Part shown: piece after piece, positions 63,111 through 64,000 of the stretch
Layout of the letters: every line of letters starts with the position of its first letter
How positions within the stretch are numbered: the first letter of the stretch is position 1
NCBI GenBank assembly: GCA_949825045.1
Contig: OX463809.1
Location: 6,413,501-6,477,500, forward strand
Source of the DNA: Argyresthia goedartella
Lineage: Eukaryota; Arthropoda; Insecta; Lepidoptera; Argyresthiidae
Direction: 5' to 3'
Length of the DNA stretch: 64,000 nt
Translations under genes and position numbers: made by a program
The notes under the pieces: generated by a model
The model's input: the letters and a program-made list of their open reading frames with translations, nothing else
The model's database searches: none
What the model was told of the DNA's origin: nothing

Positions 63111-64000
63111 TTGGTGATCTTGACCTCTGCTCTTGGCGGCTACTAGGACCAGGATCAGGATCTGTATCCTGCAACAGATTTCGTTGGTTACGGAGAGGTC
63201 TCCTTAAGTTACGTTTGTTATATACTACGTCTTTGACGTCTAAGATTTTAATGCTTAAGTCTCGTTTAGTTTGTCTAGTTATATAACGCGGTTGGGTTTT
63301 TTGACGTGATGCTAATGGGTTTTTAGAATAACAAAGAGTGTCCTCTTCATAGGCGAGAGGCGGTTCTCTAGTTTCATGGTTCTGGAGTGTTTTTCCTGCA
63401 GGTTTTTATTTAATTTCGCGTACATGTTTTTTGTAACTTCCTTATGTTTTTCAACGTAATTTTGTAAACATGTGGTTTCTAAATTGATGTCGAATGGGTC
63501 GCGATTATCAAGATGTCCATTTATTATCTCTATGGGTTTTTTGTTTGTGATTGAGTGTATTGAGTTATTATAACTTAACACAGAGTATAGCATAAGTTCG
63601 GTAGTAGATGATTCGGGACGTGTTTGACTTATGACGCGGATGTGTTCGAGTATAGTAGAGTGGAAACGTTCTACTGCGCCATTAGATTCGGGATTGTTTA
63701 CACTTGTGTAATGTAACTTTATTTTGTGGAGTTGGGCAAACTCTTTTAGAGGCAAGTTCTTGAATTCAGTTCCAGAATCGGCTGTTAAACAGAGGGGTAA
63801 TCCGTGATGAGTCATAAATATTGTAAGTGCGTTCAACACACTTATTCCGGTCAGACTTTCTAGTGGGTATGCTTGAGCATACTTGGAGAATGTGTCGATA
63901 ATGGTTAGGAATTTCTGACCTTGTACCATAAAGGTATCAATATGTACCACTTCAAATGGTTTCTGTGGGATCGGTACGAGTTGGAATCTTTGTGTACATG
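63088..64000 (-). pseudogene. pol: errantivirus pol C-terminus (integrase), frameshifted
   Basis: The frame is open from the window end: PFEVVHIDTF leads into an integrase core with the first Asp in HID, the second in LTADSGTEF and the Glu in NGAVERFHS, the D,D-35-E arrangement. The recognised frame stops at 63312 after a frame change near 63400. The expected tail (REPPLAYEEDTLCYSKNP, a basic PRYITRQTKR stretch and an RQEQRSRS-like end) continues in another frame to a stop at 63088-63090, overlapping the env 5' region. One indel therefore separates the integrase core from its C-terminus in this copy. The enzyme would insert the viral cDNA into host DNA. Confidence 0.82.

Larger units (their letters stand above)
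61182..64000 (-). mobile_element. errantivirus (Ty3/gypsy-type endogenous retrovirus), 3' part
   Basis: On the minus strand, pol (integrase) enters from beyond 64000, then env, a polypurine tract and the 3' LTR ending at 61182. This order with a baculovirus-F-like env defines errantivirus-type elements of insects. The gag and protease/RT parts and the 5' LTR lie outside the window. The LTR ends exactly where copy B of the duplication is interrupted, so it inserted into that copy; AGCG (61178-61181) is the likely 4-bp target duplication to look for at the other end. Confidence 0.9.

Overview
KIND OF DNA. AT-rich eukaryotic nuclear DNA, almost certainly from a moth or butterfly. I find no host gene. 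Nearly everything recognisable is a transposable element of types common in Lepidoptera: jockey/CR1-group and RTE-type LINEs, tRNA-headed SINEs, a piggyBac transposon, a Helitron remnant, several TIR/MITE-like elements, a solo LTR, and the 3' part of an env-bearing errantivirus. There are no bacterial-style operons, CRISPR arrays or convincing tRNA/rRNA genes. LAYOUT. 1-3.2 kb: decayed LINE 3' ends (R1/I-like, RTE-like, jockey-like) and a hairpin-bearing repeat (family E). 3.2-12.1 kb: a minus-strand LINE (element 1; ORF2 3587-6450, ORF1 10493-12070) split by a second minus-strand LINE (element 2, about 6467-10444) that keeps an uninterrupted 939-codon endonuclease-RT frame. 12.2-15.9 kb: a degraded RTE-type RT with a perfect fold-back hairpin, then a degraded plus-strand LINE ending in a CA microsatellite. 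16-29 kb: gene-poor DNA with SINEs, a Helitron helicase remnant, a 1.3-kb fold-back element with a nested MITE, and LINE 3' fragments. 29-34.5 kb: element 4, an almost complete LINE of the element-1 family (693-aa ORF1; ORF2 broken by one 16-bp deletion). 34.6-37.1 kb: an inverted-repeat element and three SINE families. 37.15-61.18 kb: a large direct duplication. Copy A starts at 37148 and copy B at 50857, and B immediately follows 1.8 kb that is present only after A. 61.18-64 kb: a minus-strand errantivirus (3' LTR, env, pol C-terminus) that runs off the window. THE DUPLICATION. Both copies carry the same piggyBac locus, repeats and SINE pair, but differ by clean events: a LINE 3' fragment with a 5-bp TSD only in A (47006-48256); a solo LTR with 5-bp TSD CAGCA only in B (54003-54550); a 409-bp lepidopteran repeat only in B (58046-58454); and a 1127-bp piggyBac deletion only in B. 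Similarity in B stops exactly where the errantivirus LTR begins, so the simplest reading is one tandem duplication with a unit of about 13.7 kb whose second copy was interrupted by the errantivirus. Two haplotypes of one locus placed in tandem by the assembler is a serious alternative. HOW THE GENES RELATE. LINE ORF1/ORF2 pairs encode RNA-binding and endonuclease-RT functions. SINEs and truncated LINE tails are likely passengers of that machinery. The piggyBac transposase acts on its own ends. The errantivirus env encodes a baculovirus-F-like fusion glycoprotein. Most coding frames carry at least one break; the intact-looking ones are element 2 ORF2, the ORF1s of elements 1 and 4, and env.
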